Shown: positions 33,084 through 44,852 of the stretch, piece by piece
Numbering within the stretch: the stretch's first letter is position 1
Layout of the letters: each line of letters opens with the position of its first letter
Assembly: GCA_030278955.1 (NCBI GenBank)
Contig: JAOANR010000014.1
Location: 13,518,068-13,582,067, forward strand
Length of the DNA: 64,000 nucleotides
Direction of reading: 5' to 3'
From: Hygrophila difformis
Lineage: Eukaryota; Streptophyta; Magnoliopsida; Lamiales; Acanthaceae
Made by a program: the position numbers and the translations under genes
Notes under the pieces: model-generated
Database searches by the model: none
Told to the model about the DNA's origin: nothing
What the model saw: the letters and a program-made list of their open reading frames with translations, nothing else

Positions 33084-33099
33084 ATGATAGGACAGCCCC

Positions 33100-33696
33100 A
33101 AAGAATGAAACAACATAGATCTCATCTTTGACTAAATGTAAGGACATAAGTCACATAAAATATAACCTCAATATAACAAGAATCTCAAAGATCAACAAAT
33201 AAAGGCCAAGTAATGGCTGTATCGCAAAAAAAAAAAAACAAATAAAGGCCAAGTAATGGTTCTTTTCACCAATGTATAATAATGTTTCGTACACATGAAT
33301 GGTGGTGTCCCTAATTTACCTCATCTTAAATATTCCCCACCTTAATTTCCCTGCCCAAAAGAATTGTAAGGACATGAGGTAGGACACGGGGAGTATTTTA
33401 TAATCTGTGTCAAGAATTTATATGTAAGTATATAACCTTTCTTTCTGTACTGGAAAAAAAAAAAAAAACAATAAAAATAATGTACAATTACAGAGCCACC
33501 ACGGAAATTGCAGGAAATAATGCAACCAACCCAACCTATGAAAATAACCCCTACATGCCCCAAAAATATACTTTACTCCATTGAGTTCTACACTGACTTT
33601 CATATATGTCCTGCCTATCTCCTCTTGGGTTCATGTTTTCCACGCACAAATTACACCTGCAAAAAAATGATTTCCTGTCGTCCAATATCTCGATGC
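33100..33696. other. 3' flank of the P4-ATPase gene
   Basis: On the minus strand this is the region after the stop codon and should hold the 3' UTR and poly(A) site. No ORF is supported. Two A-runs lie at about 33226-33238 and 33453-33468, and a short direct repeat AAATAAAGGCCAAGTAATGG at about 33200 and 33241. Confidence 0.5.
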
Positions 33697-36600
33697 TCAT
33701 CGCCAAGGAGGATCGAAAATCCGGTTCATCTCTATCTGGGCATCGTGTGTCTCCCACAAGATTCCAAATTTATCCGCCTCACGGGCAACCTGTATGTCGT
33801 TTGGTCGAAATCGATGTACAAAAGCCTTGGAAACAAACCGAGGAATAAGGGCTCCTATGGTGATGCCGACCAGGCACAACCAGAACAGCGCTGTGCGACC
33901 TATATGGAAAAAGGACCTGCAAGATCAAGCACAAGATGGGTCATCAAACGCTCACCTTTTTCGAGTATAATAGTACTAGTTTATTGGGAGGTGAAGTGCG
34001 AAGGGATTTGGTGAATTAGCTGGTACCAGAATCCGGGAAGGAAAGGCAGGGCGTCGATGACCATGATGCAGATAAATGTCGCCACTATGGATCCCCAAAC
34101 TGCAGCATGTGTGATCCAGTACCACCGGGTGACGTCCATTGCCAAATGCATGTTTACCATTACCACAGCTTCCAGTGTCCAGAGGTCTCCAATGCTGGAC
34201 CCGTCAATGGAGCTTCGCCAGTAGGCGAGGAGAGGTGCAAAAAATGCGACTATGCTCTGCCACAGCATATCCAGCATTGTTAGCCAGAAGAGTTTCCCGT
34301 TGTAGCTTTCTTCCCGTTGTCCGGATCCATAAAGTTGAGGGTACTTCAGCAAGAACCTTCTGCTTAAATCTTTGTCAAAAATGCCGACGACAATTGTGGG
34401 GACAGATGTGTAGATTACGGAATACAGTACGCTGCTCCAGTCGGTGATGGCAGTAGTTAATGTGAAACCGGTGTACAGCACATACCTGGCGATACAGCAT
34501 GCAATCAACAATTAATATGCCGAGTTTTTGGAAGGAATAATTGTGAATACAGACATCGATGTTTTATGTTTTACGACTATGAAAGAAACGTACAACACAC
34601 GGTTCGGTGTTAGGTAAATCGTAAGTACATACCAAAACAAGATGAGAACGAAAACAGCATTCCTGTAGAAGTTGTACAGTATCATGTAGCTCATCCGCTG
34701 ATAATTCCAATGACCGTGCACCAATAACAACGGGACTAAGAATCTAAACTGGCCCATTGCAAAATCGGATGCCATTACAGCTTGACGTCCTTCTTGTCCG
34801 CTGATTCCTATGCCCACATCAGCCATCTGGATCATCGAAACGTCATTTGCACCTGAAATTAGACACAATTAGGAAACTTTTTCCTTGTTTTCGTTTTCAA
34901 CACAAACAAATAAATGAAAATTTTTGCTTACCATCACCAATGGCGAGACTCATGTCATCTGTTCTATTCTTTATCAAGGCAACAATTCCGGCCTTCTGCA
35001 AAGGAGCCACCCGGCAACACAGCACAACTGTGCAGCTGCTTGCTAATTCAAAAAGCTGCAAATAGATTAATACCAATCAATCAAAACCAGAGATTTGTCA
35101 ACAGGTGCTTTCTGTCCAAAATTGAGGGCCTTAAGGATGTTGAATTACCTCTTCTTCGAGTTCAGTATCCAGGATATGAACGAGACTTGTTCCATCAATA
35201 ATTAAGCCAATGTCAGCCCCAGAGCCTCCAGGAGTGGCTTCAGCATCAACGTTGAGCTTCTTACACATCAATATAGCATCTTGTAAGCTCTTCCTACACG
35301 ACTCCTTTGAGTTGTTGTTCACCACTATTTGTGTCATGCTGCTCGTCAACAGCTTAGATGAGTATCCAATGGAAATTGCAGTTTCCTGTTTGTCCCCAGT
35401 CAGAACCCAAACTTTGATTCCTGCTGTTCTCAAAGACTCGATTGCCTCAGGAACACCATGCTGCAACTTGTCTTCAATCCCAGATGTGCCTAACAACCCA
35501 AGACCGCGTTCAATGTTGCCAGCAACTTTGCGTAGTAAAGCTGCCCTACCTGTCAGGGCGTTGCTTGCTGACTCATAAGCCGACTGCCACTGTTCAAATT
35601 CGGATATGTTGAGATCCCGCATTCCAACAACTAGTGTTCTCAAGCCCTTTGACGAGTACGTGTGAAGGTGAGATTCAGTTGCTCTGAGCATGTCGGGATT
35701 CAACGAACTGTCAATGACACTGAACATGGATGTGTCAGCACCTTTTACATAAATCTTCACCGTCTTGTCAGGGCATCCTAATATAACCGACATTCTCTTC
35801 CGATCACTATCAAACTCATGCAACCCCAAAACGCTGAATCTGTGCTGTCCAATCAGTATTTAAAACAACAACAATAAGTTCAGAGGTTTCAAAGGAAAAG
35901 TACAGCAAGAAATGGACCAATAACAATAGGAGTTGCACATATTTTCAAATAAAAGGCAAAGGAATCCATAGAGCTCGATAAATTGAGCTGAACATTTCTG
36001 TAACGATTTATTACGCGATAATCAAATCAGTTGAGCCAAGTTTAACAGCTAAAAGGATTTCTCTTGTTGCATTCTATCCCCTCTCGTCAAGTGATTTTAA
36101 GAAACATCCAACAGAAAACATTCATTTAGTTAAAGTAAATTCCCATCTCAAACACTCATACCTACAAAGTGTCCAACTACATGATGCAGCAGAGTAGCTC
36201 TTAAAAATTAACCAAGGACCATCAAGAAGTTCATCAAATAAGTTACTGCGAGGAAGCAACTTAATGTACCTTTGGCGTTCACCTTGGACATCGATAACAA
36301 TGTGACCAGAAGTTCTTTCAACTAGCATAAAGCCATACGCTGCAGCAGCATAGACTAATGCCTGTTCATCTGGAGATTCCCCCTGATAATCAATCAGCTT
36401 CACTGCAGGATCTTCCGTCTCCACACTGATAGGCACAATGGTGTTGCAAGCAGCCAGAGCTACAAAAAAATTGCGGACATGTCTGCCTTGGACCGTGTCC
36501 TTTTCTTTTGATAGATGGAGAAGCTTCGGATCGACTTTTACTTTTATTTTCGGCCAGAAAACCTGACCATTGCCTATCACCAAATAAGGAATATAAATAT

Positions 36601-38288
36601 TGCGGTTTTATTATTAGAGATTAATTACCATATAACATATACTGGTGCTAATAATTATCTCGAGAGAAAAGAAGGTAATGAAGTTGCAAAGTACCTTGAA
36701 ATGAGTTTCCCATTTGTCCATCTTCAACGCAGGCATTCCCACTGCTGTAGTCTACACCGTTAATACTTGCACATTGAAATTCCATCTTATTCTCAGTGAG
36801 GGTGCCCGTTTTATCTGAGAAAATGTACTTAATCTGCCCTAAATCTTCATTTATATTCAGAGCCCTACACTGAAATCTAGAGTTTGAGGACTCATCATAG
36901 AGCCTAGTGTCTCGAATCATGAAGAAGGCCTGACCGACACGAACTAGCTCCATCGATATGTACAATGATATGGGAATCATAATTTGGAACACAATAACGG
37001 ACATGAGAAACACAAAGAACACCTCCATTCCCAATCCGTAAAAATTATAATCTTCAACTTCTTTCTTCTCCGTGTAGGACTTCTTGTGATAAAACTGCAT
37101 AAGTGCCAATTCGGTTTTGTGGTTTCTTAACCAAACGCCATGGCAAGTGGCCACAACCGTACACAGTGTGATGAGAAACACAGAAAGGAAGAAGATTTCC
37201 CGATTCATTTGTGTCTCCAGACGACTTCTCTTGGATGGAGCCCCCGAGTTGTTCAGCATCGCTTTCGTTTCTCTACCTGCATACACTGAGACACCAATCG
37301 CCCAATCAGTGTTCTTCAGCTCACAACCACGAAGAATTATGTTAGAAGGTCCAAGCGAAATACGCTTCCCATCAATCTCCATATTAGCCTGGAAACCATA
37401 AATGTTCCTATTGGGTTTCTCACACTTGATCAGCCCGGTAATGATGTCCTTCTCTGGGTTCTTCAATTGAGTCTCTTGCTTGGCGTACCGTGTCTTCAAA
37501 TTCGACTCGCCATCCAAATTGGTTGTCTGCACGTAAGCAACTCCGGTGGTGTCACTAGTAGAAAGCAGCACCATGTCGCAGGGGATGGATTCTGTGGCAG
37601 AAACTTTAATGACCTCGCCTACACGTATATCCTTCCATCTAATCTGCTGAAACTCATCGTTCACCAAAACCCACGCCAACCGGTTGTTCTCAATCTTGTC
37701 TGCCCTCTGCCGTCTGTAGTCTTCATACGCGTCCTTAATAGCCGTGACCAACAGTACAAACGCCAATGGCAGAATTGATGCCCCGCGACCAAACACGGCC
37801 AGCTGAGGGAGCTGATTGAGAATGGCGATCACGAGAAAATATATATACGCCACCCTGTGGAACTGCTCGTACAAATTGCGCGGCAGAAACGTCAGGATGG
37901 AATACTTCCCTGTCCTGATCGAGTTCCCAGCAAATTCGAAACGCAAATTCGTTCGATCCGGATTGTTCACGTATATCAACCTTGCATCATCCTCGGTTAT
38001 CTCTTTGTAAGAGGTTTCGAAATCCGCACCCCTCGAGCCGTGCCTCACACGCCTCGACCCCGGTGGATCAGGAAACACTTCGAAATCATTAGTGCTCCCT
38101 CTCGAGCCGTGCCGCACACGCGTCGATCCCTGGTCGCTCAAGTAGGCCGAGCGGCCGCTGGATGTCCTGGATTGAACAGTGTAGTACGATGATGAAATAC
38201 TGCGTTGAGCCGACGAATTCCGGGCATAGTCAGCAGGAGCTTGGAAAGAATTATTCTCGCTTATTTCAATCGGGGAATTAGGATCCAT
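33697..38288 (-). CDS. ALA1: Phospholipid-transporting P4-ATPase (flippase), ALA1 ortholog; 7 exons
   Basis: Exons in coding order: 38288-36695, 36573-36270, 35839-35149, 35055-34932, 34852-34633, 34485-34027, 33916-33697. All junctions are GT-AG and phases agree (1, 2, 0, 1, 2, 2), giving 1203 codons to the stop. P4-ATPases flip phospholipids to the cytosolic leaflet using ATP, normally with an ALIS/CDC50 beta subunit. Visible motifs are [17 protein letters not shown] before the first membrane helices and LDGES in the actuator loop. [13 protein letters not shown] carries the phosphorylated Asp (about D492). TGDKQETA and [16 protein letters not shown] (across exons 4/5) follow, then [10 protein letters not shown] before the C-terminal six helices. 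Order and wording match Arabidopsis ALA1 throughout. Arabidopsis ALA1 is about 1158 residues; this one is longer at the N-terminus, which has two RVRHGSRG copies. No lesion seen. Confidence 0.96.
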
Positions 38289-39337
38289 CCCCAGGAAAAT
38301 ATTTCAAACAGCTCCAAACTACCAACAATCAGGGAATCAAAACAGGGCGCGATTATTATATGATGATCCCAATTCAGCATCCATAAAACTTAACTGCCCA
38401 AATTCAAACACAAAAACCAGATTCCGATCTCCCCCAATCCAAAACCACTAAATCAAGCACAAACCCAGTAAAGATTTCCAATTTCGAATTTCCAATTCTT
38501 AAAACCCCCTAACGAACATAAACACACCACCAATCAATTCACACTGAGTACAGGCTATCCTGAATAAATCCCAATAATAAATTTACAACAAGAGGGAGGG
38601 GAGATCTCGCAAGAAATAGAACATCAACAGTAAACAGCAAGCTCTCAATTAAGCTGACCCTTCTAGAACTTACTAAAGGGGGATTCTTTTGTACAGCCAG
38701 CAGCAAAGCATTAGCGATCCGTATGAATCCGTAGAAGAAGAGGCAGCAGAAATTCTTGGGGCCGGCATGTAATTGGGTCTAATGAAATTGAAAAATGATA
38801 CACCATTGGCATTCTCGCAGAAGAATATGGCGCAACCGCAACGCGGAGACAATTCAAAGGTCAAAGACATTATTTATGATAAATACCGAAATGGGGCGAA
38901 GATTGCAACGAACCGTAGAAAATTACTAGAAAATAAAAAGGCAGGGGGCGGGGCGCGCTCAGAAAAGACGTAGTGCAAATCGACAGCCCACGAAACAAAA
39001 TAAAAATGGGATCTTTATGTAATTAATTTAATTCCAAATCGAATAATCTGGAATTGAACTGTTTTAGCGATCGATTACGTAGGTACTCAAAATAATTTAA
39101 CAGAGAATTGCGATTATCGACGTGAGATGAAATGGGGAATTGGACTGGATCGGATTAGTGTTGTCGGATTATGGTATTATTGGATAAATGAGTAGTCTTT
39201 TGTCCTAACATTGTTTAGTTGTAGTGGTTTGAATTTTGGGGTTTGGAGCGGAGTGTTCTAGAAGCGACAATGTTGGATAGCGAGTGATTGGTTGAGGCAT
39301 GAGAATTGAGATTGTTTACCGCGCAAATTAAATAATA
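38289..39337 (-). other. Upstream region and 5' UTR of the P4-ATPase gene
   Basis: Non-coding sequence upstream of the ATG at 38288. No TATA box is obvious on the minus strand. CA-rich leader-like sequence runs to about 38640. Small ORFs here are not supported. Confidence 0.5.
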
Positions 39338-39598
39338 TTCCATCCGTATCATTTAACTTATCTTGTTTTATATTTGCACACAATCTAATGTACATTTTTT
39401 AAACCGTAATATCTCAAAATATGTACAACAACAAATATGTAAAAATATATATTATAAAACTACATGATCATACAATTCTAACAAAACTCAACTCGACTAT
39501 TTTTCAAAGATATAGTACTTGCAATAAAATTGAGTCAAAGTTAAACAATGAACATATTTAAAAAATCAATCAGGATAAATTAGCCGGGACGGAGGGAG
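39338..39598. mobile_element. Stowaway-type MITE
   Basis: Left end TTCCATCCGTATC, right end GGGACGGAGGGAG, with TA on both sides (39336-39337 and 39599-39600). About 1 kb upstream of the flippase start codon. Confidence 0.85.
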
Positions 39599-40318
39599 TA
39601 CTACTAATCACCAAAATAACTTTATTCAATTTCAGATCTAGCATATTTTGTGTTAATAATTCACTAGATCAACATATCATCTATTTACCCAAAAAAAAAA
39701 AAAAACATATCAACTTCAATAATAGACCTAATTAATAATTAGTTAATTCAAGTAATTTCATTCCTAATTCATAAAAACAATTTATCTGTCAAGTCTAGAA
39801 GATTACAACACCCGTTCCATTTACACAAAGTTGATTAGCAATGATTTAGGTGCAATTGTTTCTTAGTAATTCGTCTGTTCAATACGATTGTTTTTCGGGT
39901 ATTAATTCCTACTCCATTGACTAAAAATTTACGGGTGTGATGGTATACACGTGGCGTGCATCGGTTATGCTTTTGACCCTTGGGTTTGGTGGTGCTATTA
40001 ATTATTCATGCAGCACTGTATGATTCGTTCTCTTTCAATTTAAAATTAAAAATAAATACTATAATAACTTGATTTTTAAATAAAATGAGATGAGGAAGTC
40101 AATTGAACATGGAAATTTATTTTCTAATGATTTTTTGGGAAGATAAAACTAAATAGAAATAAAATTAATACTTCCTAAATATTATTTGACCAAAAATCTA
40201 AACAGAAAATTAGAGAACAAATTAAATTATGCATAATGCATGCATGTAATAATAATTATTGACAAAATAGTGAGGTATGCGATGACGCGAGGAAGGCAAT
40301 TGCATTCATTAAATAGTA
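39599..40318. other. AT-rich intergenic DNA
   Basis: No gene or bounded repeat seen in about 700 bp, apart from an A-run near 39691. Confidence 0.55.
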
Positions 40319-40518
40319 CTCCCTCCGTCCCATTTGAGATGTCACATTTTTTTTTGGACACGGTATTTTATAGAATAAGTTATTGTGTTAAAGTGGAGTG
40401 AATAATTGATGTAATGTTTGTTTGAAGGAGTAAAAATTTTCTAAAATAAGGAAATGTGACAATTGAAGTGAGACGAACCAAAATATAAAATAACACATTT
40501 GAAATGAGACGGAGTGAA
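40319..40518. mobile_element. Stowaway-type MITE (intact)
   Basis: CTCCCTCCGTCCC at the left and GAGACGGAGTGAA at the right with TA flanks. It is about 200 bp and is the uninterrupted relative of the split copy at 27619-29592. Confidence 0.88.
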
Positions 40519-40846
40519 TATTACTATTACATTCTTTTAGAAAAAATTGTAGAATAAAAATAAAATTGTAGGAGTGGAGTAGTTGGATAGGTAGAGGGGG
40601 CGGGGGCCCCGGGTCACCCTTAATTCTACACGTCTACAAATAGCAATTTAATAACATTATAAAAAGTCAAACCCTAATTTGAAATTAAAATATGGAGTAT
40701 ACGTAATTTTCTTAATTTAATCAAACAAAACCAGTACGCGTAACATATAGTAGTATGAAAATTGATAATAAGAATGTAAGATGTTTGATCTAAATAAGGT
40801 TATGGGGAACTAAAAAAAGAATATCTTAGATTTTCCAAATGGGCTC

Positions 40847-40850
<4 letters not shown>

Positions 40851-40891
<41 letters not shown>

Positions 40892-41038
40892 GAGCCAATA
40901 AAGATCTGAGAAAGGGATGGCGGGAACCCATACCATACAAATTAAAAAGATGAAATAAAACGGGAGATAGGGGCGGTGGGGAATCGAACCTCCAATTTTC
41001 CGTTGGAATTAGAGGGACTTAAGCACTTGGGGACAACT
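40851..41038 (-). mobile_element. tRNA-derived SINE, copy 2
   Basis: Read on the minus strand: an A-box-like region at about 41015-41035, B box GGTTCGATTCCCC (about 40979-40991), the shared body, and a 37-base poly(A) (T-run 40851-40887). Confidence 0.75.
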
Positions 41039-41219
41039 ATAATTAATGCCAAAGAAAAGCTGCAAATATATAAATGTTATTGGTAACTTGTATAGTTCAT
41101 ACCACACTCATCCAAGGATTAGAAAAATTGAGAAAGAAAGCAAAAATGAAGCTCATAGTCGGGCTCGGTCCTAATTCGCTGCGCTCATTGTACCGGCTTT
41201 CGACAGCAACTTGAGCCCA

Positions 41220-41392
41220 TTTTTTTTTTTGGCTGAACAACCTATTCAGACTAGAAAAGAGTGGTGGAAGCTTCTGGCACACAAATTACAAAGGGAATAA
41301 AGGGAAGAGATAAGGGTCGGATGGAGAATCGAACCCCCAACCAATAAGTTGGGAGTCGGGGGACTTGACCACTAAGGTAAGTTCACATTCCC
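41220..41392 (-). mobile_element. tRNA-derived SINE, copy 3
   Basis: Minus strand: TTAGTGGTCAAGTCCCC (A box) near 41375, GGTTCGATTCTCC (B box) near 41332, then GTAATTTGTGTGCC and a short A tail (41220-41230). It ends about ten bases before the TSD of the virus-bearing element. Confidence 0.78.
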
Positions 41393-41402
41393 AAATTAGG
41401 TG

Positions 41403-41411
41403 TAAGTTAAT
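41403..41411 (+). repeat. 9-bp TSD of the virus-bearing element, left copy
   Basis: TAAGTTAAT, repeated exactly at 50216-50224. Nine base pairs is the length made by Mutator-like transposases. Confidence 0.85.
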
Positions 41412-41527
41412 GGGCAAATACCAAATAAATACCCACCTACCCAAACTTATACCCACTTTAATACCTAATCAAAAAATTATTCCTTTAAACCCCCTAGAAA
41501 GATAAAACTTTGAAAAAATACCCATTT
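41412..41527. repeat. Left terminal inverted repeat
   Basis: AT-rich with repeated ATACC motifs. Pairs with about 50100-50215 in inverse orientation, best over the outer 56 bp. Confidence 0.7.
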
Positions 41528-41649
41528 TACCCTTAAAACACAAAAAATGCTTAAAAATCATTATACTACCCTTAATCTTTAATAATAAACCTCTAGTAAA
41601 TCATACATAACTAATAAAAATCTTTAAATAAACTTACAAAAGATACTAA

Positions 41650-41916
41650 ATGAATCAAGAAGAAATAAATTCGTTAATATATGAATATGGACTATATTTA
41701 CAAACTATGGAAGAAAGAATCGAAAATTGGAATGACATTGTTTATACTATGCTTATATTTTTAACTGAATATAATCAAAAGATATATCCCTATTCGGAAG
41801 AAAAAAGTTTTTGGGACAGAATAATTTTACTAAGAATAGGATCAGATAGTGAAAATTACGATGAAGAATTACCAGATAATTTAAGTAATTATGGTGAATA
41901 CTATTTTTCTGATTAA
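41650..41916 (+). CDS. Small ORF upstream of the viral primer site
   Basis: 88 codons, acidic (many Glu/Asp/Tyr), with the same A-rich codon use as the viral ORFs. It lies 20 bp before the primer-binding site, so in the circular viral genome it falls in the leader. I recognise no family. It may be translated or may be one of the short leader ORFs common in caulimovirids. Confidence 0.45.
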   Translation: MNQEEINSLIYEYGLYLQTMEERIENWNDIVYTMLIFLTEYNQKIYPYSEEKSFWDRIILLRIGSDSENYDEELPDNLSNYGEYYFSD

Positions 41917-41936
41917 ATACAACCAGTAACACAAAT

Positions 41937-41948
41937 TGGTATCAGAGC
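41937..41948 (+). promoter_or_regulatory. tRNA-Met primer-binding site of the pararetrovirus
   Basis: TGGTATCAGAGC is the standard Caulimoviridae minus-strand primer site, complementary to the 3' end of initiator tRNA-Met. It is 22 bp before the ATG of the next ORF. Confidence 0.9.
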
Positions 41949-41969
41949 CCAGAACGATTAAATCTGAAC

Positions 41970-42704
41970 ATGAATAACCATAATAATAATGATTATATAT
42001 TAAACTATCATATGTCAAGATTAAGATTAAATACTTCAGAACAACTATACCCAGAATATATTCCAACAGCAAGATATCCTTTAGATGAAAACCAAGAAAT
42101 AGATTATCCACTAAGTATGATTAATCCAATCGATACTGAAAACTATATAATAAATAGGAATGATGAATATGCACAAAATAACACCGATAGCTTGATGATA
42201 CAAGCAAGAATTGAAAGAGCATTTCTAAACAGAATAAGAGGATTAGAACCACAAATAAGACCACTTACAGAAATAAGAACCAACGATAATAGAAGATTTT
42301 TAACACCCACATTTAATCCTGATCATGAAATAAGCCAAAGAGAAATAGAAAATATGGATCAACAAATAGAAGAAAGAAAAACATACATAGACAGAAGAAG
42401 AAGAAGATTAAATAGATTGCAAAACGATGAAGAATTTGGAATAAGACTGGGAAATAGAGGAAAAAGATTACTTTGGATAGGAAACTATATAATCGAAACG
42501 GAAGAATATAATGGTAATTTAATACAAATTATATCAAAAAGAGATGAAGAACAAGAGTTATTATCACAAGTCAAATTAACAATAATCAACAATGAAATTA
42601 CAACTTACAGAATGTTTCCAGGATATATAATACATAACACCATGTTTACTAGAGCACCTTCACCCGAATTTTCAGATCAAGAATCAAATTATAGTGAAGA
42701 CTAA
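41970..42704 (+). CDS. Viral ORF of unknown function (244 codons)
   Basis: First substantial ORF after the primer site. Asn/Ile/Arg-rich with a predicted helical middle part (an Arg-rich stretch at about residues 140-155), ending in an acidic tail. No domain recognised. It overlaps the next ORF by 11 bp. Its position is that of the poorly conserved first ORF in several caulimovirid genera. Confidence 0.7.
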   Translation: MNNHNNNDYILNYHMSRLRLNTSEQLYPEYIPTARYPLDENQEIDYPLSMINPIDTENYIINRNDEYAQNNTDSLMIQARIERAFLNRIRGLEPQIRPLTEIRTNDNRRFLTPTFNPDHEISQREIENMDQQIEERKTYIDRRRRRLNRLQNDEEFGIRLGNRGKRLLWIGNYIIETEEYNGNLIQIISKRDEEQELLSQVKLTIINNEITTYRMFPGYIIHNTMFTRAPSPEFSDQESNYSED

Positions 42705-43035
42705 TAAAATGCCAGGAATAAAGTTAGAAAATGAAACATTAGAAAGACTGACTAATAAAATTCATGAAATAGAAAGACAACCACAAGATATAAGTACCAT
42801 AATAATGAAACAAAAATTATTAAGAATAAAATTCAAGATTTCTAAAATGATAGATGAAAGAGAAGCATATGTAATTATACAAAAACATATAGATCCAGAA
42901 AAAGAAAAATCGGAATTAATAAAAGAATGGTATTTAAACGAATTAGAAATAATAGAAATAGAAGAATTAGAAAGGGAAACTGAAATAGATGAAGTAAACG
43001 ACTTCATTAGAAACATAAGAAATATTAGAAGATGA
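42694..43035 (+). CDS. Viral small ORF (113 codons), helical
   Basis: Highly charged and Ile/Glu/Lys-rich, probably alpha-helical or coiled-coil throughout. Its stop overlaps the next start (ATGA at 43032-43035), as in badna- and tungrovirus-like gene strings translated by leaky scanning or reinitiation. In those viruses small proteins at this position bind the capsid or nucleic acid; that role is only inferred here. Confidence 0.7.
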   Translation: MKTNKMPGIKLENETLERLTNKIHEIERQPQDISTIIMKQKLLRIKFKISKMIDEREAYVIIQKHIDPEKEKSELIKEWYLNELEIIEIEELERETEIDEVNDFIRNIRNIRR

Positions 43036-43385
43036 GTTATCTAGAAGATTTAGAAACAATAAAAGATGGAATTGAACTAATAAAAGAACTAATGATAAGT
43101 CTAGATACAAGACTCTACAATATAGAAAGATACATAGACAAAACAATAATTAAAACTCCACAAAAGCAAGTAGAATTAGAAAAGTCACTCCCACTACCGA
43201 AATGGGAAAAGACACCAGAACCAGGAAGTCTCGATCATAGAGTAATGATGAAAGAAATAGAAAAACTAAACAAACAAAACAAAATTAAAATTCTTATAGA
43301 CAAAGTAGAAAAATTAAAAAAGATAAATGAAGAACTAAAGGAAGATAAATTAGAAAGTAGAGAAGATAAAGAAGAAACAGAATGA
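43032..43385 (+). CDS. Viral small ORF (117 codons), coiled-coil-like
   Basis: An N-terminal helical heptad-like stretch (residues 5-40), a Pro/Lys middle and a Lys/Glu-rich C-terminus. This architecture recalls the virion-associated or P2-type proteins of caulimovirids, without a clear match. It overlaps its neighbours by ATGA at both ends. Confidence 0.7.
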   Translation: MSYLEDLETIKDGIELIKELMISLDTRLYNIERYIDKTIIKTPQKQVELEKSLPLPKWEKTPEPGSLDHRVMMKEIEKLNKQNKIKILIDKVEKLKKINEELKEDKLESREDKEETE

Positions 43386-44852
43386 ATACAAGTATAGAAG
43401 ACTTAATAAATGAATTAAGTAGTGATTTAGAACGACTAAATTTAGAACCAATATATACAGGAACATTTTCAGAAACAGAATTAGAAACTGATGAAAGCGA
43501 TTTGGAAGATCAACATAAAGTCTTTATGAATAACCATAGATTATATTTACCATCATCAGAAGTAGTTGGAGAAACTAGCACTACCTTGCCAAGAGAAGGA
43601 GTAACAGGAACTATACCAATGGAAGTAGATCAAACTACAAATAGACAAAATGTAGACAATTATCAAAGTAGATTACAAAATTTACCTTCAAGAAATTTTC
43701 CAATAAGAAAAACAACCTCTAAAAAAGAAATTTGGAAATACAATGAAGATTTTGAGCTAAAGGAAACAAGAATAGGAAATGTGAGACCAGGAGATGCAAT
43801 ATTCCTAAACCTGGATTGTCTTAAACAGCCAAGTCTAGAATTAGAAAAATGGAAACAGATAATAAGAATACATTTAATGTCAGAAGAAAGTACGTCAAGA
43901 GCAAAAACATTAAAAATATGGAATTTAGTCCAAGGAAATGTGGCACAATTCCTTGCAGGAATTTCTTCAAATACAAAACAAACTTATATGAATACAATTA
44001 CTCAAGGATTTGGACAAGATGTTACCACAGGAATAGAGGAATTTATCAATATCATACAAGAAGAATTCCTAGGAGTACAGAGCTTAGATAACAATGCTAT
44101 AATAGAAGAACGAGATCAAGCGTTACTAAGATTAAATAAAATAAGACTAAGAGATTTATGCTTTTTTGATCAATTCTCTGAACAGTTTAAAAGCTACTAT
44201 TATACAGCTTATACAAGCTCACAAAATAATGAACACACGATGAACTCTATATTTTCAAAACTACCATCACCATGGGATGAATATATGTGGAAAACATGGA
44301 TTCAAAATAAAAATGACTATCCGAATAATTTAGGAAGCCGAATAAGATTAATAAGACAGGTAATAACTGAGTTATGTTACCAAAGAAAAATATTAGACCA
44401 CACTAAAATATATAATAAAGCTGCTGATTTATGCTGCCAAGAAAATGCAGAAAATTTTGAATGGGGAAAAAATAAATCATACAGAAAAAATAAGAGATTT
44501 AAAAAATTTAAACCAATAAAAAAAAAAATTTAAAAAAGGAAAAAGATTTAAAATCTTTAATAAGAAAAAATTCTTTAAGCCAAAATTTGGAAGAAAATAT
44601 TATAAAAGAAGAAATGATAAAAGACAAAATAAAAAGAATCCAACCACTTGTAAATGTTATAACTGTGGAGAAATAGGACACTTTGCAAGTGATTGTACAA
44701 AACCAAAGAAAAAACAAGTAAGATTTATGGAATACGATATTATAGATGAACAAATATTCAAAGAAATAGAATCAGATCTAGAAAGTATAAGTGAACCAGA
44801 ATCAGGAGAAGAGATATATGAAGTAAAATTCTCTGAAGTAGAAAATGAATAA
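43382..44852 (+). pseudogene. Viral capsid protein with zinc knuckle, frameshifted
   Basis: The first frame (43382-44533) carries an acidic N-terminus and a central capsid-like region with LEKWKQIIRIHLM and FIQEEFLG-type helices. It becomes Lys-rich and ends at a run of about eleven A (44518-44528). The third frame then continues with more Lys/Arg and the knuckle CYNCGEIGHFASDC (CX2CX4HX4C, about 44652-44693), closing at TAA 44850-44852. The next ORF starts inside that end (ATG 44845), as expected of the original overlap. A one-base length change in the A-run probably broke the gene; it could also be an assembly error. Confidence 0.8.

Noticed and set aside
34139..38192. Plus-strand ORFs of up to 122 codons inside the flippase region
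   Set aside because: Antisense shadows of the well-supported minus-strand exons.
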